Shown here: one piece after another, positions 37,985-46,157 of the stretch
Layout of the letters: each line of letters opens with the position of its first letter
How positions within the stretch are numbered: position 1 is the stretch's first letter
NCBI GenBank assembly: GCA_009777235.1
Contig: WRMH01000001.1
Coordinates: forward strand, 1-64,000
Source: Oscillospiraceae bacterium
Lineage (GTDB): Bacteria; Bacillota; Clostridia; Oscillospirales; Oscillospiraceae
Direction of reading: 5' to 3'
DNA length: 64,000 bases
Notes under the pieces: model-generated
The model's input: only the letters and a program-made list of their open reading frames with translations
Database searches by the model: none
Told to the model about the DNA's origin: nothing
Position numbers and translations under genes: made by a program

Positions 37985-39030
37985 TGGTCATCCTCTCTTT
38001 CATCTATACGAAAAATATTCTTTGCGAAGTAGTACAACCCGTTCTTCCACACATTGAAGTCATGCCCGCCGTCAATCGTATAGAAAACGCTCTCTATACC
38101 GTTATTAACAAAAGCATTATGATACATCAACGGGTTACCACCCACCACGCCGTCTTGATTTCCGGTGTTGATGAGTACAAATATATTGCGTTTATACTCG
38201 TCGGGGATAGCCGTTATTTCGGCATCTGTAAGCTGTGCGTCCGTGTCGTGGAGCGCGGACATCAATCCCGGCGCGGGCGCAAATGCCCCTATGTACCCAA
38301 AGGCCTCCGGCATCCTCGCGGCAATGTTAAGAGCCTCTCTGCCACCCATTGAAAGTCCTGCGAGCGCGGTATCTTCTCTTTTTTCAGATACAGGATAGTT
38401 TTCGCGGATAAAGGGCATAAGGTCAGCGCGCAAATCATGGATGAAATTACCAAACGCTGCTATGTGTTCCGGTGAGAACATATCCGAGGGTATGCCGTCG
38501 TCGGCCGTTGCTCTGACATTTGGCATTACGGCAATCATAGGCGGGGCTTCGCCGGTTGCCAGAAGATTACTCAAAATCTCATTCGGTCTGCCGCCGTTCC
38601 ACTCGGTATGCGTACCGCCTATTCCATGAAGCAGATAAAGCACAGGGTAGGTTGTTTCGGTGTCAAAGTCCGGCGGTGTATAGATATTCGCTTTTCGCAT
38701 AGTACCCGTTGTTTCGGAGTAATACTCAATCTCGAAAACCTCGCCGTATTCGGCGTTATCATGCTTCCTGTCAAAGCCTTCCGCGGGTGTAAAGTCATTT
38801 TCAGCCGCGAAATAGTCAAGAATGTCTTGTAAAGGGATACTGCTCATGTGCATACTCTCCTTTCCCTCCTGCTTGCCTTCTTCAGGCGCTTCGGACACAT
38901 CGGGTAATTTAGTCGTTTCTGCAGACGCTACAGTTCCTTCATCGCCGATTGCGGCAGAGCCGTTCGGGGTTTCTCCACCGCATCCTGCGACAAAAAGAAA
39001 GCATATAGCCATCATGATTAGCCTTTTCAT
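37981..39030 (-). CDS. Lipoprotein esterase (esterase D / CE1-like)
   Basis: This 349-residue protein starts with a lipoprotein signal (KRLIMMAICFLFVAGC; lipobox VAGC, lipidated Cys at about 17) and an acidic, low-complexity linker, so it is anchored outside the cell. The alpha/beta-hydrolase part has YPVLYLLHGIGG (oxyanion region), GLSMGGREAL (nucleophile Ser at about residue 228) and the His in IDGGHDFNVW. The family includes feruloyl and acetyl xylan esterases. It could remove ester groups from side chains before uptake. It is the only enzyme of the island predicted to be exported. It starts 30 bp after the GH31 stop. Confidence 0.87.
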   Translation of the reverse strand: MKRLIMMAICFLFVAGCGGETPNGSAAIGDEGTVASAETTKLPDVSEAPEEGKQEGKESMHMSSIPLQDILDYFAAENDFTPAEGFDRKHDNAEYGEVFEIEYYSETTGTMRKANIYTPPDFDTETTYPVLYLLHGIGGTHTEWNGGRPNEILSNLLATGEAPPMIAVMPNVRATADDGIPSDMFSPEHIAAFGNFIHDLRADLMPFIRENYPVSEKREDTALAGLSMGGREALNIAARMPEAFGYIGAFAPAPGLMSALHDTDAQLTDAEITAIPDEYKRNIFVLINTGNQDGVVGGNPLMYHNAFVNNGIESVFYTIDGGHDFNVWKNGLYYFAKNIFRIDEREDDQ

Positions 39031-39060
39031 GCGTTATAACCTCCTTAAAAAAAGTAGCTG

Positions 39061-41427
39061 TCAGATGGAAACCACGACTGTTTGCTTTTTTTCTACACTA
39101 AACACTATTTCCGCACCGCATGGCAGCAACAGAGAAAAACGGCGTTTTTGAGGCATATTCGGGTATTCGCCTTCGTGCCTGACGGTCAGATTCCCGGATA
39201 CGTCTTCCCAATGGATGCTGTATCGCGCGTATTCACCTTGTTCATAACCGTATCCATCCCCTTCGTCTTCATATAAAACAAACTCGCTGTCCGCGCCGTT
39301 ATATACACGCAGGGTTATTGGAGCATCCGGTGATTCAAGGGCGTGTTGACGCACGATTCCCATCGGGATAATACTTCCTGAAGGAACAAACAACGGGATT
39401 TTATTCAACGGAGTTTCTACTGTGATTGTCTGACCACCTGAGTACCGTTTACCCGTATGGAAGTCAAACCAGTCCTTACCTTCAGGCAAATAGACATCAC
39501 GGCTTTTTGCGTTCGGTCGCATTACGGGGCATACCATTAGACCGCGACCCAACATAAATTGGGTTTTAATATTGAAAACCTTTTCATCTTTCCTAAAATC
39601 AAACGCGAGCATACGCATGATGGTATCCCGTTCATAAAAAACGGACGCACATAAACTATATATGTACGGGAGCAAACGCATCCTCAATCGAATCGAATCA
39701 GCTAATGCTTCGTATATTTCGTCGCCTATGTCACCGAAGCGCCATACTTCTCGGGGCGTATTCGTGCCATGACTGCGAAACAGCGGTAAAAACGCCCCTG
39801 TTTGAAACCAGCGCAGATATAACTCCCTATATGCGGGGTCATTGCATCCTTCGTTATATTCGCCGCGGGCAAACCAACAGTCTTCCCATCTTCCCGAAAA
39901 GAAACCGCCTATATCAAAATGCCAATACGGCTGACCGCTCAAACAGAGGTTTAATCCGTCAGCGATGGAGCGGCGTAGGTTTTCCCATGTTGCCGAAACA
40001 TCTCCATTCCATACCGCGGTTCCGTAGCGCTGCTGACCGGGATACCCCGAACGGGTCAGATTAAATACGCGCTTTTGGTCGCTTTTTTCGCGCTGACCTT
40101 CCCATATACCCTTGCTATGCAAAAGAGAATAGGCATTTATCATCGAAGGGTCAAGATATGCTTTCGCTTCGCTCACGTTCAACTGCATTCGGTTTTCAGG
40201 AATCATCGGCTCTTTTCCGTGCCAGTCTGCTTCAAACGGTTCGGAACAATCGCACCACCAAGCATCCACGCCTTTAGAAAACAAACCCTCGTTGGCTTGC
40301 CGCCAATAAACCTTTCTCGCTTCATCGGAAAACGCATCGTAGGTGGAGCGATTACCCAATAGCAACCCCTTTTCCAGCATTTCAAGTCGATTTGCGCCGT
40401 CGCCTTGCATATGAGGCCATATAGAAACCATCAGCTTTACATTCATGTTATGCAGTTCGTTTATACAGTCCTTCAAGCAGGGATAGCGTTCAACATCCAC
40501 CGTTTTCTGCCCCCACAAACCGTCCTCCCATGACTGCCAATCCTGCACGATAAGGTCAAGGGGGATTTGCCGCCGCCGATACTCGCGGGCAATTTCCAGA
40601 AGTTCATCCTGAGTGCAGTATCGCTCTTTTGATTGGATATACCCAAATGCCCACTTGGGCAGCATGGGGGCGTCTCCTGTAAGACGGCGTATGCTTGCAA
40701 TCATAGTGTCGAAATTGGGGCCATACAGGAAGAAGAAATCCATTTCCTCGTCTGCGTCCGAAGACAGATAACTTCCCATTGCGTCATCGTGAAAGGTCAT
40801 CGCGGAACAGCTATTGTACAGTATACCCCAGCCGTTACTCGACATCAATACCGGACAGGCGATTTTTAAGTTATGTTGATAAAGAAATTGATGCTGTCCC
40901 CGGTAATTCAGTACGCCTTCCTCATGTTGACCCAGCCCGTATATCGCTTCGCCCGGTTGAAAATCAAACGAAAGCCTTGTTTGGACTCCTTTTCGGTCTA
41001 TATAAGGGACTCCTTGTGCGTGCTGACGTATGCCGTCCACGCCCTGTACAGTTTCAATAAGTGCGTCTGAATGATAGTTGATTTGTACAATATCAATCTC
41101 GCGCAAAATCCGCCCACTCCGACTCGGTTCCTGCGTAAGAAGTTCGCCGTCGCTTGTCTCATAGCGCAGTACACCTTCGTGCGACAAATGAACATGCACT
41201 TTTGGTGTCGTTATCAAATACCCTTTTTCAGAATCGATTAAACTCCATTTCACGGTAATAGGTTCTGAATTTATTATCATGGGTTCGTTGCGGAGAATAA
41301 ACCGGCTCTTTACTGATGCGGTTATGCGCAGTAAATCCTCTTGAAGAACTTGAATACGCAAAGCGGAATCAGAGCCGGAGAATACAACGGCACTCTGTTC
41401 CCGCTTTAACAAGGTATAATTCCCCAC
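39061..41427 (-). CDS. GH31 alpha-glycosidase, probably alpha-xylosidase
   Basis: This 788-residue protein has the GH31 order: an N-terminal beta-sandwich, the barrel with WWCDCSEPFE (nucleophile Asp at about 392), WNGDVSATWENLR (acid Asp at about 475), FDIGGFFSG and RSHGTNTPREVW, and C-terminal beta domains. The resemblance is closest to YicI-type alpha-xylosidases. I chose the GTG at 41427 because GGGGGAGGG lies just upstream. An open frame extends to 41493 but runs through a perfect hairpin and matches no family sequence. It has no signal peptide, so it is cytoplasmic. It lies between the permease and esterase genes. Confidence 0.9.
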   Translation of the reverse strand: MGNYTLLKREQSAVVFSGSDSALRIQVLQEDLLRITASVKSRFILRNEPMIINSEPITVKWSLIDSEKGYLITTPKVHVHLSHEGVLRYETSDGELLTQEPSRSGRILREIDIVQINYHSDALIETVQGVDGIRQHAQGVPYIDRKGVQTRLSFDFQPGEAIYGLGQHEEGVLNYRGQHQFLYQHNLKIACPVLMSSNGWGILYNSCSAMTFHDDAMGSYLSSDADEEMDFFFLYGPNFDTMIASIRRLTGDAPMLPKWAFGYIQSKERYCTQDELLEIAREYRRRQIPLDLIVQDWQSWEDGLWGQKTVDVERYPCLKDCINELHNMNVKLMVSIWPHMQGDGANRLEMLEKGLLLGNRSTYDAFSDEARKVYWRQANEGLFSKGVDAWWCDCSEPFEADWHGKEPMIPENRMQLNVSEAKAYLDPSMINAYSLLHSKGIWEGQREKSDQKRVFNLTRSGYPGQQRYGTAVWNGDVSATWENLRRSIADGLNLCLSGQPYWHFDIGGFFSGRWEDCWFARGEYNEGCNDPAYRELYLRWFQTGAFLPLFRSHGTNTPREVWRFGDIGDEIYEALADSIRLRMRLLPYIYSLCASVFYERDTIMRMLAFDFRKDEKVFNIKTQFMLGRGLMVCPVMRPNAKSRDVYLPEGKDWFDFHTGKRYSGGQTITVETPLNKIPLFVPSGSIIPMGIVRQHALESPDAPITLRVYNGADSEFVLYEDEGDGYGYEQGEYARYSIHWEDVSGNLTVRHEGEYPNMPQKRRFSLLLPCGAEIVFSVEKKQTVVVSI

Positions 41428-41447
41428 ATTTAATCCCTCCCCCACAG

Positions 41448-41476
41448 AACGCCGCCGAAATACATCCGGCGGCGTT
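41448..41476. terminator. Stem-loop between permease and GH31 genes
   Basis: A perfect 10-bp GC-rich stem (AACGCCGCCG at 41448-41457, complement at 41467-41476) with a 9-base loop lies 30 bp after the permease stop. No T run follows on the minus strand, so it may be an attenuator or an mRNA-stabilising structure rather than a full terminator. Confidence 0.6.
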
Positions 41477-41506
41477 TGAATAGTCCGGCGCAACCGGGAT
41501 ACGGTA

Positions 41507-42400
41507 TTATTCTTTCACGCTGCCTATGTTCACGGTTACGAAATACTTCTGCAGGAATGGGTACACGAATAGAATTGGAACGGTAGCTACAATTGTCATT
41601 GCTGCCCGTATGGAGTTTGGCGTTACTATGTTGCGCATTTCCTGGCCGGGCATCATGTATTCGGGTGCTTGATTGGCGCCGAACTGCATTGATGCCGAGA
41701 GCATTTTCATAAGCTCATATTGCAACGTGCTATGCTGCTGCGCGGGAGCGAAGATAAAGGAATCGAACCATGAGTTCCACGCACCAACGCCGACCCACAA
41801 GGCAATAGTAGCGAGAACGGGTAGACATAATGGGAAAATGATACTAAGAAATATCCGCAGTTCACCCGCGCCGTCAATTTTCGCCGCTTCCACTAAGGAA
41901 CCGGGTAATGATTTGATGTATGTCCGTACAACGATGACATTAAACGGTCCGACCATGCCCGGTAAGACATAAACCCAAAAATTATTATACAGTCCGAGGT
42001 CGCGGATCAGGAAGAACTGTGGTATCAAACCGGCACTGACATACATGGTCAGAATCATAAAAATTGTCAAAAATTTTCGAAGCACAAACTCGTTGCGGGA
42101 TAGTATGTACGCAAGCAATCCTGCTGATAAAACATTAATTACAACTGAAATGACAGTACGCACTACAGACACAAAGAAAGCATCAAGCAAATACTCATTT
42201 TTGAATACGCTCTGATAATTAAACATAGACCATACTCTTGGCCAAAGGGTAATTCCGCCTCTTATTGTATCCCGGGCATCGTTGAAAGAAATAACCAGCG
42301 TGTTCCAGATAGGGTACAGCATGATTACTACTATCAAAAACATACCAAAAATGTTGATGACGTCGAATACTTTCTCGAGGGTGGTTCTTTTCATGTTCAT
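41507..42400 (-). CDS. ABC sugar transporter permease, YtcP/LplC type
   Basis: This is a 297-residue inner-membrane protein with six predicted helices. The permease EAA loop is visible (EAAKIDGAGELRIFLSIIFPL, about residues 187-207). The N-terminal part SFNDARDTIRGGITLWPR and the end VTVNIGSVKE are typical of the LplC/YtcP subfamily of CUT1 importers. It pairs with the upstream LplB-type permease, 13 bp away. No ATPase gene is present, so the importer probably uses a shared MsmX-type ATPase, as is known for this family. Confidence 0.92.
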   Translation of the reverse strand: MNMKRTTLEKVFDVINIFGMFLIVVIMLYPIWNTLVISFNDARDTIRGGITLWPRVWSMFNYQSVFKNEYLLDAFFVSVVRTVISVVINVLSAGLLAYILSRNEFVLRKFLTIFMILTMYVSAGLIPQFFLIRDLGLYNNFWVYVLPGMVGPFNVIVVRTYIKSLPGSLVEAAKIDGAGELRIFLSIIFPLCLPVLATIALWVGVGAWNSWFDSFIFAPAQQHSTLQYELMKMLSASMQFGANQAPEYMMPGQEMRNIVTPNSIRAAMTIVATVPILFVYPFLQKYFVTVNIGSVKE

Positions 42401-42413
42401 AATACGTTCCCCC

Positions 42414-43373
42414 TTATACCAGCCTTTCTTCGCCTACCCATTTTGCGGCGAAATTACATATGGTTATTACAACGAGGCTGACAACTGTTTTGAACATACC
42501 TGCCGCAGTACCATAGGAGTAACCTATGACGCTGCGCGAGCCGAAGCCCCTGCGCAGAACGAAAATATCAAGGGTTTCAGAAACATCCATGACAAGCCCG
42601 CTGTTGCCCAGCAGATACTGTACCTCAAAACCGGCGTTCAATATCCAGCCCGCATTCAGAATCAACAATATGACGATAGTAGGTTTAATGCTCGGCAAGG
42701 TAATATTCCACATCCTGCCGAAACGCCCGCAGCCATCTATTGCCGCAGCCTCGTACAGAGCAGGGTCTATGGCAGTCATGGCTGCTAAATATATGATGCT
42801 GTTCCAGCCCATTGACTTCCACACATTGGAAACGCCAACAATCCCCCAGAAGTAACCCGGCGTGCCGAGCCAGTGAATCGGCTTGTCGATAATGCCGAAC
42901 CACATCAGCAAGTTGTTAATAATCCCATCATCCATTGACAGCATATTTGCCATCAAGCCGCAAACGATAATCCATGATAGGAAATGAGGCATATATGAAA
43001 TCGTCTGTACGAACCGCTTGAAGAACCTCAAGCGCAACTCATTTAGGAACAAAGCGAACGTAATTGCTGTAACGAAGTGAAGGACGAGGTTTATAAGGCT
43101 CATCATAATGGTGTTATAGAGTGCTTGCGTGAAGTATTTGTCAGAAAAAAGATTCTTGAAGTGGGTGAGCCCTACCCATTCCTGCTCCCAGAAAGACAGA
43201 TGAGGCCTGAAGGTCTGAAAAGCCATCGTAAGTCCCCACAAGGGATAGTATGAGAAGATAAAGAAATAGACGATAAATGGTATTGATAAAAGAAGCAGCT
43301 CTTTTTGCGAACGCGCCATTGTGAAAAAGCCTCTTTTTTGAGGCGCGATTATCGGAATATTCCTATCGCTCAT
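42414..43373 (-). CDS. ABC sugar transporter permease, LplB type
   Basis: This 319-residue protein has six predicted helices and the EAA loop EAAAIDGCGRFGRMWNITLP (about residues 213-232). The N-terminal YYPLWGLTMAFQTFRP is typical of LplB permeases of the CUT1 family, which import oligosaccharides. It overlaps the small membrane-protein gene upstream by 4 bp and precedes the second permease by 13 bp. Confidence 0.92.
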   Translation of the reverse strand: MSDRNIPIIAPQKRGFFTMARSQKELLLLSIPFIVYFFIFSYYPLWGLTMAFQTFRPHLSFWEQEWVGLTHFKNLFSDKYFTQALYNTIMMSLINLVLHFVTAITFALFLNELRLRFFKRFVQTISYMPHFLSWIIVCGLMANMLSMDDGIINNLLMWFGIIDKPIHWLGTPGYFWGIVGVSNVWKSMGWNSIIYLAAMTAIDPALYEAAAIDGCGRFGRMWNITLPSIKPTIVILLILNAGWILNAGFEVQYLLGNSGLVMDVSETLDIFVLRRGFGSRSVIGYSYGTAAGMFKTVVSLVVITICNFAAKWVGEERLV

Positions 43374-43912
43374 TTCGTCACCTCCCTGTTTGTGGCTGCC
43401 GGAACTTCGGCATTATATCTGCCTGAGAACAGCTTGCATAGGAAGCCGGGAAGGAAATAAGCAACCAGGCATGTAGCAGCCAAAAAAAGCGCACCCATTA
43501 GCCCAAAAATGTCGCCAATATGGCTTATATTGAAAATAAACTTAAATAAGAAGAACGACACAGCAAACGTACCGATCCACATCAATTTCTCTGTTTTTTG
43601 AAGCTGCTGATTGTCGCTGCCGCTCCATGATAAACTCAGTGCGCTAGCGGCTAAAAAACCGCCGCCAACTGTGATAAGCAAAGCGAGCGTTCCGAGAACC
43701 CATCTCAGGGAGTTGTAGCTGCCTGAGAATAGCGCCGCCGGTATATCATCAAAATCCACGGATTGCATTCTTGCAATAATCTCTCCGTAGATTTCACGCT
43801 CAACTTCAATTTCCACTTCCAACCCTTTTGTGATGTTCCCCAGCAATGTAAAAACGCCGACAAACATAAGCAAGTAGGCAAAGAACGCGCATACCCATAC
43901 AATGTATTTCAT
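43370..43912 (-). CDS. Small four-helix membrane protein of unknown function
   Basis: This 180-residue protein is not recognised. Four hydrophobic helices are visible at about residues 4-26, 68-92, 108-130 and 133-158. An extracytoplasmic or cytoplasmic stretch between the first two is rich in Glu (TKGLEVEIEVEREIYGEII). It lies between the solute-binding protein and the permeases and overlaps the first permease by 4 bp, so it is translationally coupled to the transporter. A role as an accessory transporter subunit is inferred from position only. Confidence 0.75.
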   Translation of the reverse strand: MKYIVWVCAFFAYLLMFVGVFTLLGNITKGLEVEIEVEREIYGEIIARMQSVDFDDIPAALFSGSYNSLRWVLGTLALLITVGGGFLAASALSLSWSGSDNQQLQKTEKLMWIGTFAVSFFLFKFIFNISHIGDIFGLMGALFLAATCLVAYFLPGFLCKLFSGRYNAEVPAATNREVTK

Positions 43913-44033
43913 ATTTTAGCCTCCGATTCTGGAATGCATAATTCTGTGAACGGCATAGTTAGGTCTATTTTGCATCGGGAACTACTTTTATTGCATCCGT
44001 TTTGCATGGAATTGCGGAGCAAACAAGATTCCC

Positions 44034-44074
44034 CCGGAAACGCGGCTTAAAATAAGTTTTCACCGCGTTTCCGG
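44034..44074. terminator. Stem-loop between solute-binding protein and permease genes
   Basis: A perfect 12-bp stem (CCGGAAACGCGG at 44034-44045, complement at 44063-44074) with a 17-base loop lies 14 bp after the solute-binding protein stop. Such structures often make the binding protein mRNA more abundant than that of the permeases. No clear T run follows on the minus strand. Confidence 0.7.
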
Positions 44075-44088
44075 AGGCAAGCGCATTA

Positions 44089-45918
44089 TTATGACATTAT
44101 TACGCCTGGTAAGTATCTGTTTTGGATATCTGTTATCTTATCAAAGGTCAGTCTTTCGGCGGCTTCCGAATCCATCGTGGAGAGCAGACTCCATACCTCG
44201 GAATAGCCGGGATGTTCAAACTGCGGCAGGAAGTCAGCGCGCTGTGTGAAGTTCTCACCGTTTGGCAGCCTGTAGTTGGAATAGAACTCTCTGTCGTAAT
44301 CATACATGTTGCCAATTCTTTCCTCAGGGGAGTTGCCCGGGCCGACAGCGTTGCCGTCCGGCAAGCGGCCTTCCAGCTTCACGAAAGATTCGTTGACTGT
44401 ATAACCTAAATTATCGCGCCTCCAGTCGGGGTCGTCGTGCAGGGCTTTCTGCTCGGGGGTGCGCCTGAATGTCCCGTTTTCATCGACATAGAAGTCCTTG
44501 TCCAGAATGCCCCAGTTGAGCAGAATCTGGATTTCGGGCATAAGGAGCTGGTCGAAGAATTTAAGTGCCCTTTCGACATCGCTGCATGATACGCTGATAC
44601 CGCCACCGTTACCGCCTTGGATACCAGCATGGGTTTGCCTGTTGTACGGGTACGGCTCGTCGCGGTCGAAAGTCAGGCCGAGGGGCACATAGGTACGCTC
44701 CATTCTGTTATCGCCAATCAAAACCTGTTCGCCTTCGCCAAAGGCCCATTGCTGCGAGAATACTGAAAGTACGCGCCCTTGTGCTATAACGGACATAAAC
44801 TGGTCGTGGTTCCTCGTGAATGTCTCGGGGTTGATGAGACCGTCGTGATATGCTTGGTTGAGCCTTGCGTAGTATCTCATGGCGTAGTCTTTGTTTTGAT
44901 AAATCTCAACCGCGAGGGTGTCGGGATTGACCACCACGTCGCCTTCGTTGCGGCCGCCGATGAGGTGCTGCGGCGGGTTCTTCAGGGAGAACGAGCGCCA
45001 GTCGGTCGAGAAAATCTCAAAGGGCAAGGTCGGCTGACCGTCAATCGTCGGATGCGCCGCATAGTAGCGGGCAAGGAGGTCGAAGAACTGGTCTAAGGTG
45101 GTGGGGAAAGAATAGTTATCCCATGCTAAAACGTCTTTTTGGATGTAGAATCCGGGTCCGTTGTAGTCGGCTTCGTAAAGAGAATCGAGTCCATCGCCGA
45201 GGGTGTATCTGCGGCCCCAGATGTCCAAAAGCCTGATGGAATTGTCGGTGGTTGCATTGCGCAGCCGTGTCTCGTAGAGTCCAAAGTGTTTCCATAGGCG
45301 GTCATAGTCTTGGATAAGGCCATCGAGATTCGCGAACGCGCCCGCGTTCAGAAACTCGCCGCGGTGCTGGCCCGGGGCAATCAGGTCGGCATATTCGCCG
45401 CCTGCAATCAGGACGCCGACCTTCTGGTCGATGTCGCCGGGTGTGAACTCCCACTCAAGGGTGACGCCGGTGATTCTCGCAAGCTCCAGCATGACAGGGT
45501 TGTTTCTCGCCGGGGCCTGACCTGATCCCGCTGTGAATACTGTGAAAGTAATCGGTTCGTCGGTGCTGTCGGGAAGATGAGAGGTGCCGACGGCGTTGAT
45601 CGGTGTGTTTCCCCAATCCGTGGTTCCGGCTGTGGCGTATGCGCCGCTATTTACCTCTGCTTGAATACCTTCGTAAATCCATTGTTCGAGAGCTGAGATT
45701 TCATCTGCGATTTCGTCATAGTTTTGCAGGTAGCCCGCCCATGCGTCTGCGAAATCGTCGGTTGGAATAATGTCACCGCCCGGCGGCAGGGTTGTTGCTC
45801 CCGGAGATGTTCCCGGAGTGGGGGTTGCCGTGTCGTCGTCTCCGCCTGCGCAAGCCGCCAAAACAGCGATAAGCATAGAGCAAGCAAGCAACAGCGCGAT
45901 GATTCTGGTTCTTTTCAT
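44089..45918 (-). CDS. ABC transporter solute-binding lipoprotein, LplA/YtcQ type
   Basis: This 609-residue lipoprotein begins with a signal peptide (MKRTRIIALLLACSMLIAVLAAC region; lipobox LAAC, lipidated Cys at about 23), followed by a Thr/Pro-rich linker and a large periplasmic-binding-protein fold. Large binding proteins of this length are typical of the LplA/YtcQ group that captures oligosaccharides for LplB/YtcP permeases. The ATG at 45918 has AAAGGAGG 8 bases upstream; the open frame continues upstream without a ribosome-binding site. Its promoter carries the 21-bp-spaced repeat described separately. It lies upstream of the membrane-protein and permease genes. Confidence 0.93.
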   Translation of the reverse strand: MKRTRIIALLLACSMLIAVLAACAGGDDDTATPTPGTSPGATTLPPGGDIIPTDDFADAWAGYLQNYDEIADEISALEQWIYEGIQAEVNSGAYATAGTTDWGNTPINAVGTSHLPDSTDEPITFTVFTAGSGQAPARNNPVMLELARITGVTLEWEFTPGDIDQKVGVLIAGGEYADLIAPGQHRGEFLNAGAFANLDGLIQDYDRLWKHFGLYETRLRNATTDNSIRLLDIWGRRYTLGDGLDSLYEADYNGPGFYIQKDVLAWDNYSFPTTLDQFFDLLARYYAAHPTIDGQPTLPFEIFSTDWRSFSLKNPPQHLIGGRNEGDVVVNPDTLAVEIYQNKDYAMRYYARLNQAYHDGLINPETFTRNHDQFMSVIAQGRVLSVFSQQWAFGEGEQVLIGDNRMERTYVPLGLTFDRDEPYPYNRQTHAGIQGGNGGGISVSCSDVERALKFFDQLLMPEIQILLNWGILDKDFYVDENGTFRRTPEQKALHDDPDWRRDNLGYTVNESFVKLEGRLPDGNAVGPGNSPEERIGNMYDYDREFYSNYRLPNGENFTQRADFLPQFEHPGYSEVWSLLSTMDSEAAERLTFDKITDIQNRYLPGVIMS

Positions 45919-45981
45919 CTTTGAATCCTCCTTTAGAATTATGAAACTTCTCCAATAATACGAAGCCGTTTCCATACAACT

Positions 45982-46045
45982 ATTGTACAAGATGCCATAT
46001 GTGTATACTGTGCAAATATTGCGGAGTTTTTCTCAAATATTGCTG
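45982..46045 (-). promoter_or_regulatory. Predicted AraC-activated promoter of the transporter operon
   Basis: On the minus strand the -10 is TACAAT (45987-45982) and, 17 bases upstream, the -35 position is the poor CAGTAT (46010-46005). One base upstream of it lies the 13-mer GCAAATATTGCGG (46012-46024, plus-strand reading), and 21 bp further TCAAATATTGCTG (46033-46045). Two direct half-sites at 21-bp spacing abutting a weak -35 are the layout of AraC-type activation. The same layout occurs at 59696-59759. Confidence 0.6.
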
Positions 46046-46105
46046 AAAAAATCCGCCGCTCCGAAAATTCCCCGGACATTAACCAGGTGAGCGGGCATGA
46101 TAACA

Positions 46106-46132
46106 GGCGAGTCTCCGTATAAAAGACTCGCC
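46106..46132. terminator. Stem-loop after the AraC-GH43 fusion gene
   Basis: A perfect 9-bp stem (GGCGAGTCT at 46106-46114, complement at 46124-46132) with a 9-base loop lies 26 bp after the stop of the fusion gene. Only a weak T-rich stretch follows on the minus strand. It plausibly ends the enzyme operon before the transporter promoter. Confidence 0.55.
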
Positions 46133-46157
46133 GCATGATTGACTCTGTTTATCCGTC

